A stretch of 64,000 bases of DNA from Melioribacter sp051488665. GTDB taxonomy: Bacteria; Bacteroidota; Ignavibacteria; Ignavibacteriales; Melioribacteraceae. A model generated the notes under the pieces. That model did no database searches. It had not been told where the DNA came from and saw only the letters and a program-made list of their open reading frames with translations. The stretch covers positions 450,743-514,742 of the forward strand of contig NZ_JBPSEG010000001.1 in NCBI RefSeq assembly GCF_051488665.1, written 5' to 3'. Numbering within the stretch: the first letter of the stretch is position 1; each line of letters opens with the position of its first letter. Positions 8,824-17,494 of the stretch are shown piece after piece. The position numbers and the translations under genes are program-made.

Positions 8824-9692
8824 TAATAGCCGCCGCCCGCATTTGATTCGCCTTTTACGATTTTCACGCTTGCGCTTGCGCCGATTCTGTCGGCTCCGCT
8901 TTTAATCATCAACATGGCGTCCTCGGCTGTTCTGATTCCGCCGGAAGCTTTAACTCCCACGGACGATCCAACCACATATTTCATCAAAGCGACATCGCCC
9001 GCGGTTGCGCCGCCCTTACTGAAGCCGGTTGAAGTTTTTACAAAATCGGCTTTGGCTTCTTTGCTTATAACGCAAGCTTTAACTTTTTCCTCGTCGGTAA
9101 GGAGCGCGGTTTCGATTATAACCTTGCATACGGCGTTGTACTTTTTTGCCGCCAACACAACTTGATTAATGTCGTTGAAGACATAGTCATAATTACCCTG
9201 TTTAAGCATGCCTATATTGATAACCATGTCGATTTCCTGTGCGCCGTTTTTCAATGCCTGTTCGGCTTCGAATCTTTTTACTTCCGTAGTCGTGGCTCCG
9301 AGAGGGAATCCGATAACCGTGCAAACTTTAACGTCCGAATCCTGCAGCAACTCGCGGCATAAAGAGACATAACACGGATTGACGCATACCGATGCGAAAT
9401 GATATGTCCGGGCTTCTTTGCATAATTTTTTAATGTCGTCAGGAGTGGCTTCCGGTTTTAAAAGCGTGTGATCGATCATCCGCGCTATCGACTTATCCGG
9501 GATTTCGTCTCCGACGCCCATACCTGCGGCAATACGGTCGGCTCCGTTGTCGATAATATTTTTAACTGCCATCGGCTGATCGACTACATTGCGCTCCCAG
9601 CCGTCGCACGTGCCGCCTTTGCAGTAAAATTCCTGCAACGATTTTTCAACGAGCACCTGAGAAATTATTTTATCAAGAAGATTCGATTCCAT
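8823..9692 (-). CDS. deoC: Deoxyribose-phosphate aldolase with N-terminal BMC-targeting-like extension
   Basis: The core from about residue 68 is a class I DERA aldolase, cleaving 2-deoxyribose-5-phosphate to glyceraldehyde-3-phosphate and acetaldehyde. DHTLLKPEAT, CVNPCYVSL, VIGFPLGATTTEVK, KVIIETALL, the Schiff-base Lys in FVKTSTGFSKGGAT and VKASGGIRTAEDA are present. At 289 residues it is longer than the usual ~220-260. Residues 2-19 (ESNLLDKIISQVLVEKSL) form an amphipathic helix with hydrophobic residues at 5, 6, 9, 10, 13, 14 and 19. This resembles the encapsulation peptides of BMC cargo such as PduP. A linker with CKGGTC follows. It starts one base after folD. Aldolase activity is well supported; targeting to a compartment is inference. 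Confidence 0.94.
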   Translation of the reverse strand: MESNLLDKIISQVLVEKSLQEFYCKGGTCDGWERNVVDQPMAVKNIIDNGADRIAAGMGVGDEIPDKSIARMIDHTLLKPEATPDDIKKLCKEARTYHFASVCVNPCYVSLCRELLQDSDVKVCTVIGFPLGATTTEVKRFEAEQALKNGAQEIDMVINIGMLKQGNYDYVFNDINQVVLAAKKYNAVCKVIIETALLTDEEKVKACVISKEAKADFVKTSTGFSKGGATAGDVALMKYVVGSSVGVKASGGIRTAEDAMLMIKSGADRIGASASVKIVKGESNAGGGY

Positions 9693-9693
9693 A

Positions 9694-10578
9694 TTAATTA
9701 CCCATAATCTTTTGGTATGCTTCGAAAGTATTGCGCAAAAGCATTGCGCGCGTCATCAATCCTACTCCACCCGGCACGGGCGTAATATACGAGGCTTTTT
9801 CAAAAACTTCTTCATAATCCACATCTCCGACGAGCCTGTATCCCGACTTTGCGGTTTTATCCTCAATTCTGTTAATGCCGACATCGATTACAACCGCTCC
9901 TTCCTTAATCATATCCGCTTTAATAAATTTTGGTCTGCCAATTGCCGCAATAAGAATGTCCGCGTCTTTAGTAAAACGCGACAAATCTTTGGCGGCAGAA
10001 TGACATACGGTAACAATTGAATTAGCGCCTTCTTTTTTCTGCAGCATCATGTTTGCCACCGGTTTGCCTACTATATTGCTTCTTCCGACAACGACAACAT
10101 GTTTGCCGCGCGTTTCGATGTCATATCTTTTAAGAATTTCAACAATGCCGTAAGGAGTGCACGGATAGAAAGTATCTTTCCCGATAACGAGATTTCCAAC
10201 GTTCCGAGGATGAAATCCGTCGACGTCTTTTGAAGGAATAATTGTTTCAATTACACGATTTTCGTCTATATGCCGCGGCAAAGGGAGCTGGACAAGAATT
10301 CCGTGATATTCCGGATCGTCATTGTATTTTCGTATTAAATCAAGCAATTCATCTTCAGTCGTATTTTCAGGCAATGCTTCGACTTTAGATTTAATGCCGA
10401 TCTCTTCGCAATCTTTACTCTTCGAAGAAACATAAACTTTTGAAGCCGGATTATCGCCTACCAAAATAGCCACCAGACCGGGAGCGGGTTTCCCTTCGGA
10501 TTTCAATTTTTGAATGCTTTCTTTGAGTTCGGTTTTAATATCCGATGCAATTTTTTTACCGTCTAAAATAACAGCCAT
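9694..10578 (-). CDS. folD: Bifunctional methylenetetrahydrofolate dehydrogenase/cyclohydrolase FolD
   Basis: Protein of 294 residues. YVSSKSKDCEEIGI contains the catalytic Tyr49 and Lys53, followed by VQLPLPRHID, the dinucleotide-binding VVGRSNIVGKP, and the C-terminal PVPGGVGLMTRAMLL. It interconverts methylene-, methenyl- and formyl-tetrahydrofolate for purine, thymidylate and formyl-Met supply. It heads the coupled run folD-deoC-hicB-trmH-aroA: deoC begins one base after its stop. About 87 bases separate it from the upstream phosphoesterase gene, enough for its own promoter, although I saw no convincing one. Confidence 0.97.
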   Translation of the reverse strand: MAVILDGKKIASDIKTELKESIQKLKSEGKPAPGLVAILVGDNPASKVYVSSKSKDCEEIGIKSKVEALPENTTEDELLDLIRKYNDDPEYHGILVQLPLPRHIDENRVIETIIPSKDVDGFHPRNVGNLVIGKDTFYPCTPYGIVEILKRYDIETRGKHVVVVGRSNIVGKPVANMMLQKKEGANSIVTVCHSAAKDLSRFTKDADILIAAIGRPKFIKADMIKEGAVVIDVGINRIEDKTAKSGYRLVGDVDYEEVFEKASYITPVPGGVGLMTRAMLLRNTFEAYQKIMGN

Positions 10579-10665
10579 TTAGTAACGCTCAATTTATTTA
10601 AAATCCCACTCGAAAATTATTCATTTCATTTCAAAGAGAAAAATAATAAGCCGAAAAAAGAGAAA

Positions 10666-11472
10666 TTAGTTTGACGGAACCGATTTGTTAAATTCCGGGA
10701 TCAGAATTCTCTCGATTTCAATCGTCCTGCCTGTGTCAACGTCTATCTTCAGGAACAGTCCGCACAGATGGACATTATCTTTAGCCACCTGATATTTTTG
10801 AGGAGTTTGGTAGAGGAACCGGTTAATTGCCGCTTCGGTTTTCATGCCGATTACCGAATCGTATGGACCTGTCATACCGCAATCGGTAATATAGCCTGTC
10901 CCGTTCGGAAAAATTCTTTCGTCTGCAGTTTGAACGTGCGTATGCGTTCCGATTAAAGCGGATATTTTACCGTCCAGGAAATTCGCCATAGCAAGTTTTT
11001 CAGCGGTCGCTTCCGCATGAAAATCGACAATTATTACCTTGGTTGTTCCTTCGAGTTTTGAAAGCGCCCATTCGCTCGCTCTGAATGGGCAGTCGATTGG
11101 CGCCATAAACGCTCTGCCCTGCAAATTAATTACCGCCACTTTTCCTTTGTTGGTGTCTGCCACGTAGTAACCGTTGCCGTAAGTTCCTCTGGGATAGTTA
11201 AGAGGTCTAATGACGCGATTATCTTTGCGCAAATATTCCTGCGATTGATGTTTATCCCATGTGTGATTCCCGCCTGTTATTACATCGACGCCGAGGTCAA
11301 AGAGAGCTTTGGCTTCCTTTTCCGTGCACCCTTTGCCTTCGGAAGCATTTTCGCCGTTTACTATCGTAAGGTCGGCTCTGTATTTTTTTTGTAAGCCGGG
11401 CAGCCACATCTGAACAATATCGAGCCCGGGTTGTCCGACTATGTCGCCTATAAACAATATATTAATATTCAT
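10666..11472 (-). CDS. YmdB-family metallophosphoesterase
   Basis: About 268 residues of the TIGR00282/YmdB family of calcineurin-like phosphoesterases, which include 2',3'-cyclic nucleotide phosphodiesterases. Metal-binding motifs are in the expected order: FIGDIVGQPG, VNGENASEGKG, TGGNHTWDKH, VDFHAEATAEK and IGTHTHVQTAD. I choose the ATG at 11472, since the family begins MNILFIGDIVG and AAGAAAG lies just upstream; a start at 11511 would add a basic 13-residue leader. Bacillus YmdB influences biofilm and motility choices, but the role here is unknown. It lies between corA and folD. Confidence 0.9.
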   Translation of the reverse strand: MNINILFIGDIVGQPGLDIVQMWLPGLQKKYRADLTIVNGENASEGKGCTEKEAKALFDLGVDVITGGNHTWDKHQSQEYLRKDNRVIRPLNYPRGTYGNGYYVADTNKGKVAVINLQGRAFMAPIDCPFRASEWALSKLEGTTKVIIVDFHAEATAEKLAMANFLDGKISALIGTHTHVQTADERIFPNGTGYITDCGMTGPYDSVIGMKTEAAINRFLYQTPQKYQVAKDNVHLCGLFLKIDVDTGRTIEIERILIPEFNKSVPSN

Positions 11473-11529
11473 AACTTTCTTTTTTAATTTAAAATAATTT
11501 CGGAACAACAAGTATAAAGAATTGCGGAA

Positions 11530-12594
11530 TTATAACCAATGTTTTTTTCTGAAATAATAGAGCATAAACAATCCGATAAGGAGCATTACAATCAGAACAA
11601 TCGGATAACCGTAGGGATGTTCAAGTTCGGGCATATAACGGAAATTCATTCCGTAAATACCGGCTATAAAAGTAAGCGGTATAAAAATAGTCGCAATTAT
11701 CGTTAGAACTTTCATAACCTGGTTCATACGGTTGCTCAAACTCGACAAATAGATATCCATAACCGCCGCAACCATCTCTCTGTAGGTCTCAATAATATCG
11801 ATAATTTGAATAATGTGGTCGTAAACATCCCGGTAATAATTGTACGTCGATTCGCTCAGCAATCCAGATTCGCTCTGTAAAATATTATCGACCATTTCCC
11901 TGACCGGCCAAGACGATTTTCTTACAAGTATCAGATTGGTTTTAAGTTTATGAATTTCTTCGAGGTTTCCGTCTTCGGGTTCTTTGACCATTTTTTCCTC
12001 GAGCAGCTCTATTTTTTCGCCTATCTGTTCGAGAAGATAAAAATAGTGGTCTATAACGGTGTCGATAATCGAATATGCAAGATAGTCCGTACCCAGACGT
12101 CTTATTCTGTTTTTATTGTTTTTAATTCTGTTTCTGAGATTATCGAGCACGTCGCCTTCTTTCTCCTGAAACGTAAATACGAATTCTTTTGTAATAATAA
12201 GACTCAATTGCTCATTATCAATCTCATTTGTTTCCTGTTTAAGGCTCAGCATTCTCAATACAACAAATAAATAATTGTCATAGTCGTCGAATTTCGGACG
12301 TTGATTTATGTTTAGAATGTCTTCAAGTGTAAGCGGATGAATGCCGAACATTTTTTCTATACTTTCGAATATATCCACCTGATGCAATCCGGTAATATTA
12401 ACCCATTTAATACCTTCTGTATTTTTAAAGTTTTCGAGCTCGCCGACGTTTTCGATATCGTATTCACTGTAATCGGATTCGTTGTAACGAATAAGTTTTA
12501 TTTTTACTTTTTCTACGGATTTCAGACCTGTGTAAACAAGACTGCCCGGCGGCAATCCCGCTTTTGCGGTTTGTCTTCTGAATAATCTTTTCAA
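11530..12594 (-). CDS. corA: Magnesium/cobalt transporter CorA
   Basis: Protein of 354 residues with a large cytoplasmic N-terminal domain (LEDILNINQRPKFDDYDNYL, then long helices) and two C-terminal membrane segments. The first ends in the selectivity motif YGMNF (about residues 319-323), followed by the acidic periplasmic loop MPELEHPYGYP and a second helix with a basic KKHWL tail. This is the complete CorA layout, which forms a pentameric Mg2+ channel in the inner membrane. It is divergent from the exonuclease/nuclease gene across an 83-base AT-rich gap. Confidence 0.95.
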   Translation of the reverse strand: MKRLFRRQTAKAGLPPGSLVYTGLKSVEKVKIKLIRYNESDYSEYDIENVGELENFKNTEGIKWVNITGLHQVDIFESIEKMFGIHPLTLEDILNINQRPKFDDYDNYLFVVLRMLSLKQETNEIDNEQLSLIITKEFVFTFQEKEGDVLDNLRNRIKNNKNRIRRLGTDYLAYSIIDTVIDHYFYLLEQIGEKIELLEEKMVKEPEDGNLEEIHKLKTNLILVRKSSWPVREMVDNILQSESGLLSESTYNYYRDVYDHIIQIIDIIETYREMVAAVMDIYLSSLSNRMNQVMKVLTIIATIFIPLTFIAGIYGMNFRYMPELEHPYGYPIVLIVMLLIGLFMLYYFRKKHWL

Positions 12595-12677
12595 TTAAAT
12601 TTTCTCCGTATATTTTAGTAATGTAAATTACAATATAAAACAGACAGGCAAATTTTCAATACATAATTTAGCGGAAC

Positions 12678-14327
12678 ATGGATTTAACCGAGATAAAACT
12701 GGATAAAGCCGAATATTGCGTATTCGATTTCGAAACGACAGGAGTATCCGCTCGGAACGAGAGAGTTATCGAAATCGGCATTGTTAAGATAAGGAATAAA
12801 AAAATTATCGATACGTTTTCTTCTTATATAAATCCGGGCAGACAAATTCCGCCTTTCATAACGCAGTTGACAGGAATAACCGACGACGATGTGGCGCAGG
12901 CGCCCTATTTTGAAGACGTTTATAACGATATATTGAATTTCTTCGGAGACGCCGTTCTTGTAGCTCATAATCTTAAGTTCGACTACTCCTTCTTAAAATA
13001 CGAATGCTTAAAAACAGGACTAGAGATCCCGGAGAATCCGGCTATTTGTACGCTGCAACTGGCAAAGCGCATTTATCCCGAATTGCCCAGTAAAGCGCTC
13101 GGAAGTCTCACCCGGCATTTGAAAATCCGGCATAAAAAGGTTCACACCGGATTAGGCGACGCTATGGCTACAGCCAAAATATTAATTAAAATGTTCGACC
13201 GGCTTACGGAGGAACATCATGTCGAATCGGTATCGGATCTGATACGCTTCCAGAGGCTTGCCAACGCCCAATCTTACAGAATCATAAAAAAAAGCCTGGC
13301 AGACGATTACGTGAAAATTCCCGATACGCCCGGCATTTATTTTTTCAAGGACAAAAAGGACGAGATAGTTTATATCGGGAAAGCAAAATCTCTCAAAAAA
13401 AGATTGTCCAATTACTTCGTAAACAATGCGCCCCGCAAAACAAAAAAAATAGTTACGAAAGCCGACAAAATCGATTTCCTGGGCACAAATTCCGAGCTTA
13501 CCGCATTATTAGCCGAAGCCGAGCTGATTAAAAAACATAAGCCCGCTTTTAATAAATTATTGAAAAAATATTCCCGCAATTATTTCATTAGAGTAACATC
13601 ACGGGAAGACTACCCCGTTGTGGAAGTTACGACTAAATTCGATTTCGACGGAAATGATTATTACGGTCCCTATCCGAACAGAGACATTGCGGGATTAATT
13701 AAAGAAATAATCGATAAAACTTTCAAACTCAGGGAGTGCAGGGACAAAGAATTTTCGAAGAAGAAAAAATGCTATCTCTACGACATTAAACGATGCACAG
13801 CGCCCTGCGTCAATGACGACCGGAAGGAATACGAGAAGGAGCTGGAAATTGTGCATGAATTTTTGAGCGGAAAAAATCAATCTGCGCTCGACAGATTATT
13901 GCAAAAGATGAAAGCGTTAAGCGAAGATAAAAAATTCGAAGAAGCGGCTGAAATCCGGGATATCATAAATTTGATTTTCAAACAGCTGCACAAAGCCGCC
14001 ATACTAAACGAGCCGGTTAATAAAGCAAAAACTTTGATCGAGATTACCGGAGCCGACAAAAACGACTACATACTTTTACTCGAAGGGAAAATAGTTATAC
14101 GGAATTTCATCTCCGAATCCGACAAATATTTTGACGAAATCCTGAAAGATTATTTTGACGGAACCGTTGAACTATTTAAAGAAATTACCGAGAAAGACCT
14201 GGAAAGACTAAAGATTACGCTTAACTGGCTTATTAAAAACAGAAGTAAAATTAAGATTCACAATTTAAGCCGTATTAACTCTTATAATGAACTGGCTTCG
14301 AACTTAATCTTTCCCTCGAAAGTTTGA
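12678..14327 (+). CDS. DEDDh exonuclease fused to Cho/UvrC-like GIY-YIG nuclease
   Basis: Two repair modules in one 549-residue protein. Residues ~12-180 are a DnaQ-like 3'-5' exonuclease, with DFETTG (17-22), HNLKFDYSFL (about 97) and HTGLGDAMAT (about 156) supplying the DEDDh residues. From ~215 a GIY-YIG domain follows, PGIYFFKDKKDEIVYIGKAK, then RLSNYF and an E/K-rich helix. Next is a UvrC-like cluster of four Cys, at about 354, 365, 373 and 377, the position of the UvrC iron-sulfur site. A UVR-like LSEDKKFEEAAEIRD helix comes last. The UvrC RNase-H-like endonuclease and HhH parts are absent, so the nuclease half resembles Cho, which makes a single 3' incision. The ATG is preceded by GCGGAAC. 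Confidence 0.88.
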   Translation: MDLTEIKLDKAEYCVFDFETTGVSARNERVIEIGIVKIRNKKIIDTFSSYINPGRQIPPFITQLTGITDDDVAQAPYFEDVYNDILNFFGDAVLVAHNLKFDYSFLKYECLKTGLEIPENPAICTLQLAKRIYPELPSKALGSLTRHLKIRHKKVHTGLGDAMATAKILIKMFDRLTEEHHVESVSDLIRFQRLANAQSYRIIKKSLADDYVKIPDTPGIYFFKDKKDEIVYIGKAKSLKKRLSNYFVNNAPRKTKKIVTKADKIDFLGTNSELTALLAEAELIKKHKPAFNKLLKKYSRNYFIRVTSREDYPVVEVTTKFDFDGNDYYGPYPNRDIAGLIKEIIDKTFKLRECRDKEFSKKKKCYLYDIKRCTAPCVNDDRKEYEKELEIVHEFLSGKNQSALDRLLQKMKALSEDKKFEEAAEIRDIINLIFKQLHKAAILNEPVNKAKTLIEITGADKNDYILLLEGKIVIRNFISESDKYFDEILKDYFDGTVELFKEITEKDLERLKITLNWLIKNRSKIKIHNLSRINSYNELASNLIFPSKV

Positions 14328-14328
14328 G

Positions 14329-14619
14329 CTAATTCGCAATAAATCTGCCGATTAATAATCTCACAACATAAGCGGTAAAAAGAATTAAAAAACCGTAAAC
14401 AAGGAGCGCTTTTACAGATTCGGACGTAAGAACAATCGTGGATAGATATCCCCGCCATCCGCATTCCCGACAGCGGTAAATTTTATAGAATGTTATTTTC
14501 TTTACAATCTGCTCCATCATATTCTTAGCTCTGGAACGGTGAAGTGTAAATTGAGAATTACATTTCGGACATTTGGAATATTGCGGATTTTTGCCGATAA
14601 AAATTTTGTAGCTCTTCAA
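14329..14619 (-). CDS. Small zinc-ribbon membrane protein
   Basis: Hypothetical protein of 96 residues. Two CxxC knuckles, CPKCNSQF and CRECGW, form a zinc ribbon in the first ~60 residues. One hydrophobic helix follows (ALLVYGFLILFTAYVVRLLI), with a short tail. The start is a TTG at 14619, supported by AGGGGGTAGAG directly upstream; I see no better ATG. The gene lies 12 bases after the DUF1634-type gene and in the same direction, so it is probably the end of the transporter operon. Its stop almost touches that of the convergent nuclease gene. Function unknown. Confidence 0.7.
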   Translation of the reverse strand: MKSYKIFIGKNPQYSKCPKCNSQFTLHRSRAKNMMEQIVKKITFYKIYRCRECGWRGYLSTIVLTSESVKALLVYGFLILFTAYVVRLLIGRFIAN

Positions 14620-14631
14620 CTCTACCCCCTT

Positions 14632-14991
14632 TTACCCGAGATTTAATGAAAAACTCAGCCCTATGAAAATGCTCAACGCTAATATAACAACTACGGCAAT
14701 GGTAATAAAGAAAAATTTCCTGTCCCCTATTTTATAAAAATAGTAACACGAAAAAAAAACTCTTAATATCGGAGTCATTATAAGTACGAGCGTGCCAAGA
14801 TAGAAAAACGGCGCAGGGTCCAACGATATCAATCTTGAGATGAAATCTTTCAAAGAAACAATCTCGGCAACAGAAAAAAAGTCTTTGACGTTTCCATTAA
14901 CCACTACAAGGATAATTCCGCAGAGATAGAAAAACACGGTCACGTAAATTCCGACCGACAATACTTTCGATATATACCTGTTTAAGTTCAT
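14632..14991 (-). CDS. DUF1634-type small membrane protein
   Basis: 119 residues with three hydrophobic segments: about 12-32, 62-82 and 94-115. The segment YLGTLVLIMTPILRVFF is typical of DUF1634. Genes of this family often sit beside TauE/SafE permeases, as here (6 bases from the permease stop), so an accessory role in anion export or sulfur metabolism is plausible. No biochemical function is established. The product is complete, starting MNLNRYISKV. Confidence 0.78.
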   Translation of the reverse strand: MNLNRYISKVLSVGIYVTVFFYLCGIILVVVNGNVKDFFSVAEIVSLKDFISRLISLDPAPFFYLGTLVLIMTPILRVFFSCYYFYKIGDRKFFFITIAVVVILALSIFIGLSFSLNLG

Positions 14992-14997
14992 ATCTAT

Positions 14998-15852
14998 TTA
15001 CATTAAATTCAATCCGACAGACAAACCGCGTATTATCATTCTTACGGACAAATAACCGGCGACGACTATAAAGATTATCTTGATGTATTTAGTCGGTATT
15101 CTATTCATAAATACGCTTCCCAGAGTTGCGCCGGTTATAGTGCCCAGAGCAACGGGAGCTACAATAAACGAGTTAACCGCGCCGTTCAGGAAATACAACA
15201 CGGCGCTGGCGGAAGCCGTTACTCCTATCATAAATTTGCTTGTAGCAACGGCAACTTTCATCGGCGCTTTCATATAGCCGTTCATTACGGAAACTTTTAT
15301 AATACCGCCTCCTATGCCCAACAATCCCGATCCGATTCCAGCAAGCATGGAAATAAATCCCCCTTTAACCGGATGCAACACGCGATACTCGACCGTCTTT
15401 TTTTCCGCACTGTCGTAAAACGTATCTTCAAAACTCAACAAAGAATTTTCATCGGGTTCGCCATCGGCGACTGAATTATTTGTTTTTTCTTCCCTGTTTT
15501 TGAAAGAATAAAGCGCCATAACAAAAACGAGCGTTCCGAAAATTACGCTTAATATCCATCCGTGCAAAATGAGAGCCAGAAAAGCTCCGATAAGAGCGCC
15601 GGCGGTTGTAAAGATTTCCAGAAACATGCCGAGTTTAAGATTTGTAATTTCCTGCTCGACGTATCTGTTTGCGCCCGCTATGGAAGTGGCTATTACCGAT
15701 ATAAGACTTGCCGCAATTGCATAATGAACGGGGATATTAAAAATCAAAGTCAGAGCAGGCACCACAATTATACCTCCTCCGATTCCAACCAGAGCTCCAA
15801 GCAGCCCCGCAGCTATTGCTATTAAGTACATCAGAATCAATTCAGTCAGCAT
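14998..15852 (-). CDS. TauE/SafE family membrane transporter
   Basis: 284 residues with the two-fold repeated architecture of the TauE/SafE family. Each half carries a Gly-rich signature, LLGALVGIGGGIIVVPALTL near the N terminus and GLLGIGGGIIKVSVMNGY near residue 175. The halves are joined by a charged cytoplasmic loop (about 120-160, NREEKTNNSVADGEP). Relatives export sulfite, sulfoacetate or other organosulfur anions; the substrate here is not known. The start ATG lies inside the last codons of the S41 protease gene (11-base overlap), suggesting translational coupling. An internal ATG at 15831 is an alternative start. Confidence 0.9.
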   Translation of the reverse strand: MLTELILMYLIAIAAGLLGALVGIGGGIIVVPALTLIFNIPVHYAIAASLISVIATSIAGANRYVEQEITNLKLGMFLEIFTTAGALIGAFLALILHGWILSVIFGTLVFVMALYSFKNREEKTNNSVADGEPDENSLLSFEDTFYDSAEKKTVEYRVLHPVKGGFISMLAGIGSGLLGIGGGIIKVSVMNGYMKAPMKVAVATSKFMIGVTASASAVLYFLNGAVNSFIVAPVALGTITGATLGSVFMNRIPTKYIKIIFIVVAGYLSVRMIIRGLSVGLNLM

Positions 15853-17494
15853 TTGGATTCAATAATCTCTTATACAATTTATTGTTATTCAGAACGGAAA
15901 GCGCTGCATTAAACTGCGCGTCGTGTTTCAAAGATTCGATTATTCGTGCTACTCTTCCGTTGCTCCTTGCCTGCAGCTCTTCCCTTATCAATCCGGCTAT
16001 TTCTCCGCCGTATTTTTCAATCTGCCAGTCCAATTCCGAAGCCAGATTTTCCTCTTCATTTTTCAAGAGCGCAATAAGGTTTTCGGAAAGTCCTTCGCTT
16101 TTTGCTTTTTTCAATAATTCTCTTATCAGTCGAAGCGAAGGCGATTCGTACTTGAAATTACTGTTTATCAAATATTCCTTGAATTTGTCGACCAGATATT
16201 TATCGGACAAAGATTCGAAATCGGCATTTACGTTATTGTTGAATAAATTTGTTGCGAAACGGAAAAACATACCTTCCGCCAATAAACTTTGAATAAGGTC
16301 GGATTTTGTAGTATTATCCACTATCGAATCGGGCGTTATTCCCCCGCCCGAATAAACCTTTCTGTTATTGTCGGTCTTAAATATTTCCCCGTTTTTTTCT
16401 TTTCTGTTTTCAAGTAGAATTTTTTCGTCGGTGTAATTAATTCTTTGTATAGAGCGCCCGCTGGGAGTATAGTAGCGAGCCGTAGTAATTTTAAGCGAAG
16501 TGTTATACGAAAGAGGAACGACTGTTTGAACCAGTCCTTTACCGAATGAATTTTCTCCGATCAAAACGGCGCGGTCGTGATCCTGCAATGCGCCCGCAAC
16601 TATTTCGGACGCCGATGCGGATCCCTGATCTATTAACACAGCCATTTTTACGTTTCCCGCAATCGGCTCTTCTTCCGAATAATATTTTTTGATTTGGGAA
16701 GTGTCTCTGCCTTCGACCGAAACAATCAAATCGCCTTTTTTCAAAAACTTTTCGGAGACTTCTATGGCGGCGTTTAACAATCCGCCCGGATTGCCTCGCA
16801 AATCGAGTATAATACTTTTGATCTCTTTTTTATTCCCGAGTTCAATCAAGGCTTTTTTAACTTCCTCTCCGGCGGCTCGGGAAAATCCGCTCAGCTTCAG
16901 ATAAACATTATTTGAATTCTCGGGATAAAAGCCGTAGTACGACAGATTTTTAATTTCGATATCTTCTCTTACCAGATTAAAAACTATCGGTTCGTTCGAG
17001 CCTTCCCTTTTTACCGTAACCGTCACTAAAGTTCCGGGTTCGCCTTTCAGCAGTTCGCTCAGAGTTTCGTAATTATCTTTAGAAACTTCCACGGAATCGA
17101 CCTTGATAATTACGTCTCCTATCCTCATCCCCTGCCTTTGCGCCGAATAGCCTTCTATCAGATCGACGATCGTAATGTTGTCGTTACGCAATCCGACCGT
17201 AGCTCCGATGCCTCCGTATGTGCCTTTCGTTATAATATCGATATCCTTCTGATGGACATCGTCGATAAAATTCGTGTAAGGATCGAGCGACTCGAGCATT
17301 CCTTCAATGCCGGACTGCATTAATTTTTCCGGGTCGATCGGGTCTACGTAGTTTAAAGAGAGTTCTTTATAAACTCGTCCGAATATATCGATGCTTTTGT
17401 TTATTTTGAAATAGATGTCGCTGTCGCTTCGGAAAAATCCGCTGAATAAAAATGCAATCAACAAAAGCATTATTAATTGTCGTTTCGTTTTCAT
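15842..17494 (-). CDS. S41 family C-terminal processing peptidase
   Basis: Periplasmic serine protease of 550 residues. It has an N-terminal signal segment (LIMLLLIAFLFSGFF), the S41 N-terminal helical region (LNYVDPIDPEKLMQSGIEGM), and a PDZ domain at about 85-165 (GGIGATVGL, then RIGDVIIKVDSV). The catalytic core has LDLRGNPGGLL, the Ser in GSASASE (291-297) and the general-base Lys in GENSFGKGLVQ (about 320). The C-terminal ~150 residues are helical and less conserved. Family members trim C termini of envelope proteins. It overlaps tmk upstream (ATGA) and the permease downstream. Confidence 0.93.
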   Translation of the reverse strand: MKTKRQLIMLLLIAFLFSGFFRSDSDIYFKINKSIDIFGRVYKELSLNYVDPIDPEKLMQSGIEGMLESLDPYTNFIDDVHQKDIDIITKGTYGGIGATVGLRNDNITIVDLIEGYSAQRQGMRIGDVIIKVDSVEVSKDNYETLSELLKGEPGTLVTVTVKREGSNEPIVFNLVREDIEIKNLSYYGFYPENSNNVYLKLSGFSRAAGEEVKKALIELGNKKEIKSIILDLRGNPGGLLNAAIEVSEKFLKKGDLIVSVEGRDTSQIKKYYSEEEPIAGNVKMAVLIDQGSASASEIVAGALQDHDRAVLIGENSFGKGLVQTVVPLSYNTSLKITTARYYTPSGRSIQRINYTDEKILLENRKEKNGEIFKTDNNRKVYSGGGITPDSIVDNTTKSDLIQSLLAEGMFFRFATNLFNNNVNADFESLSDKYLVDKFKEYLINSNFKYESPSLRLIRELLKKAKSEGLSENLIALLKNEEENLASELDWQIEKYGGEIAGLIREELQARSNGRVARIIESLKHDAQFNAALSVLNNNKLYKRLLNPNAD

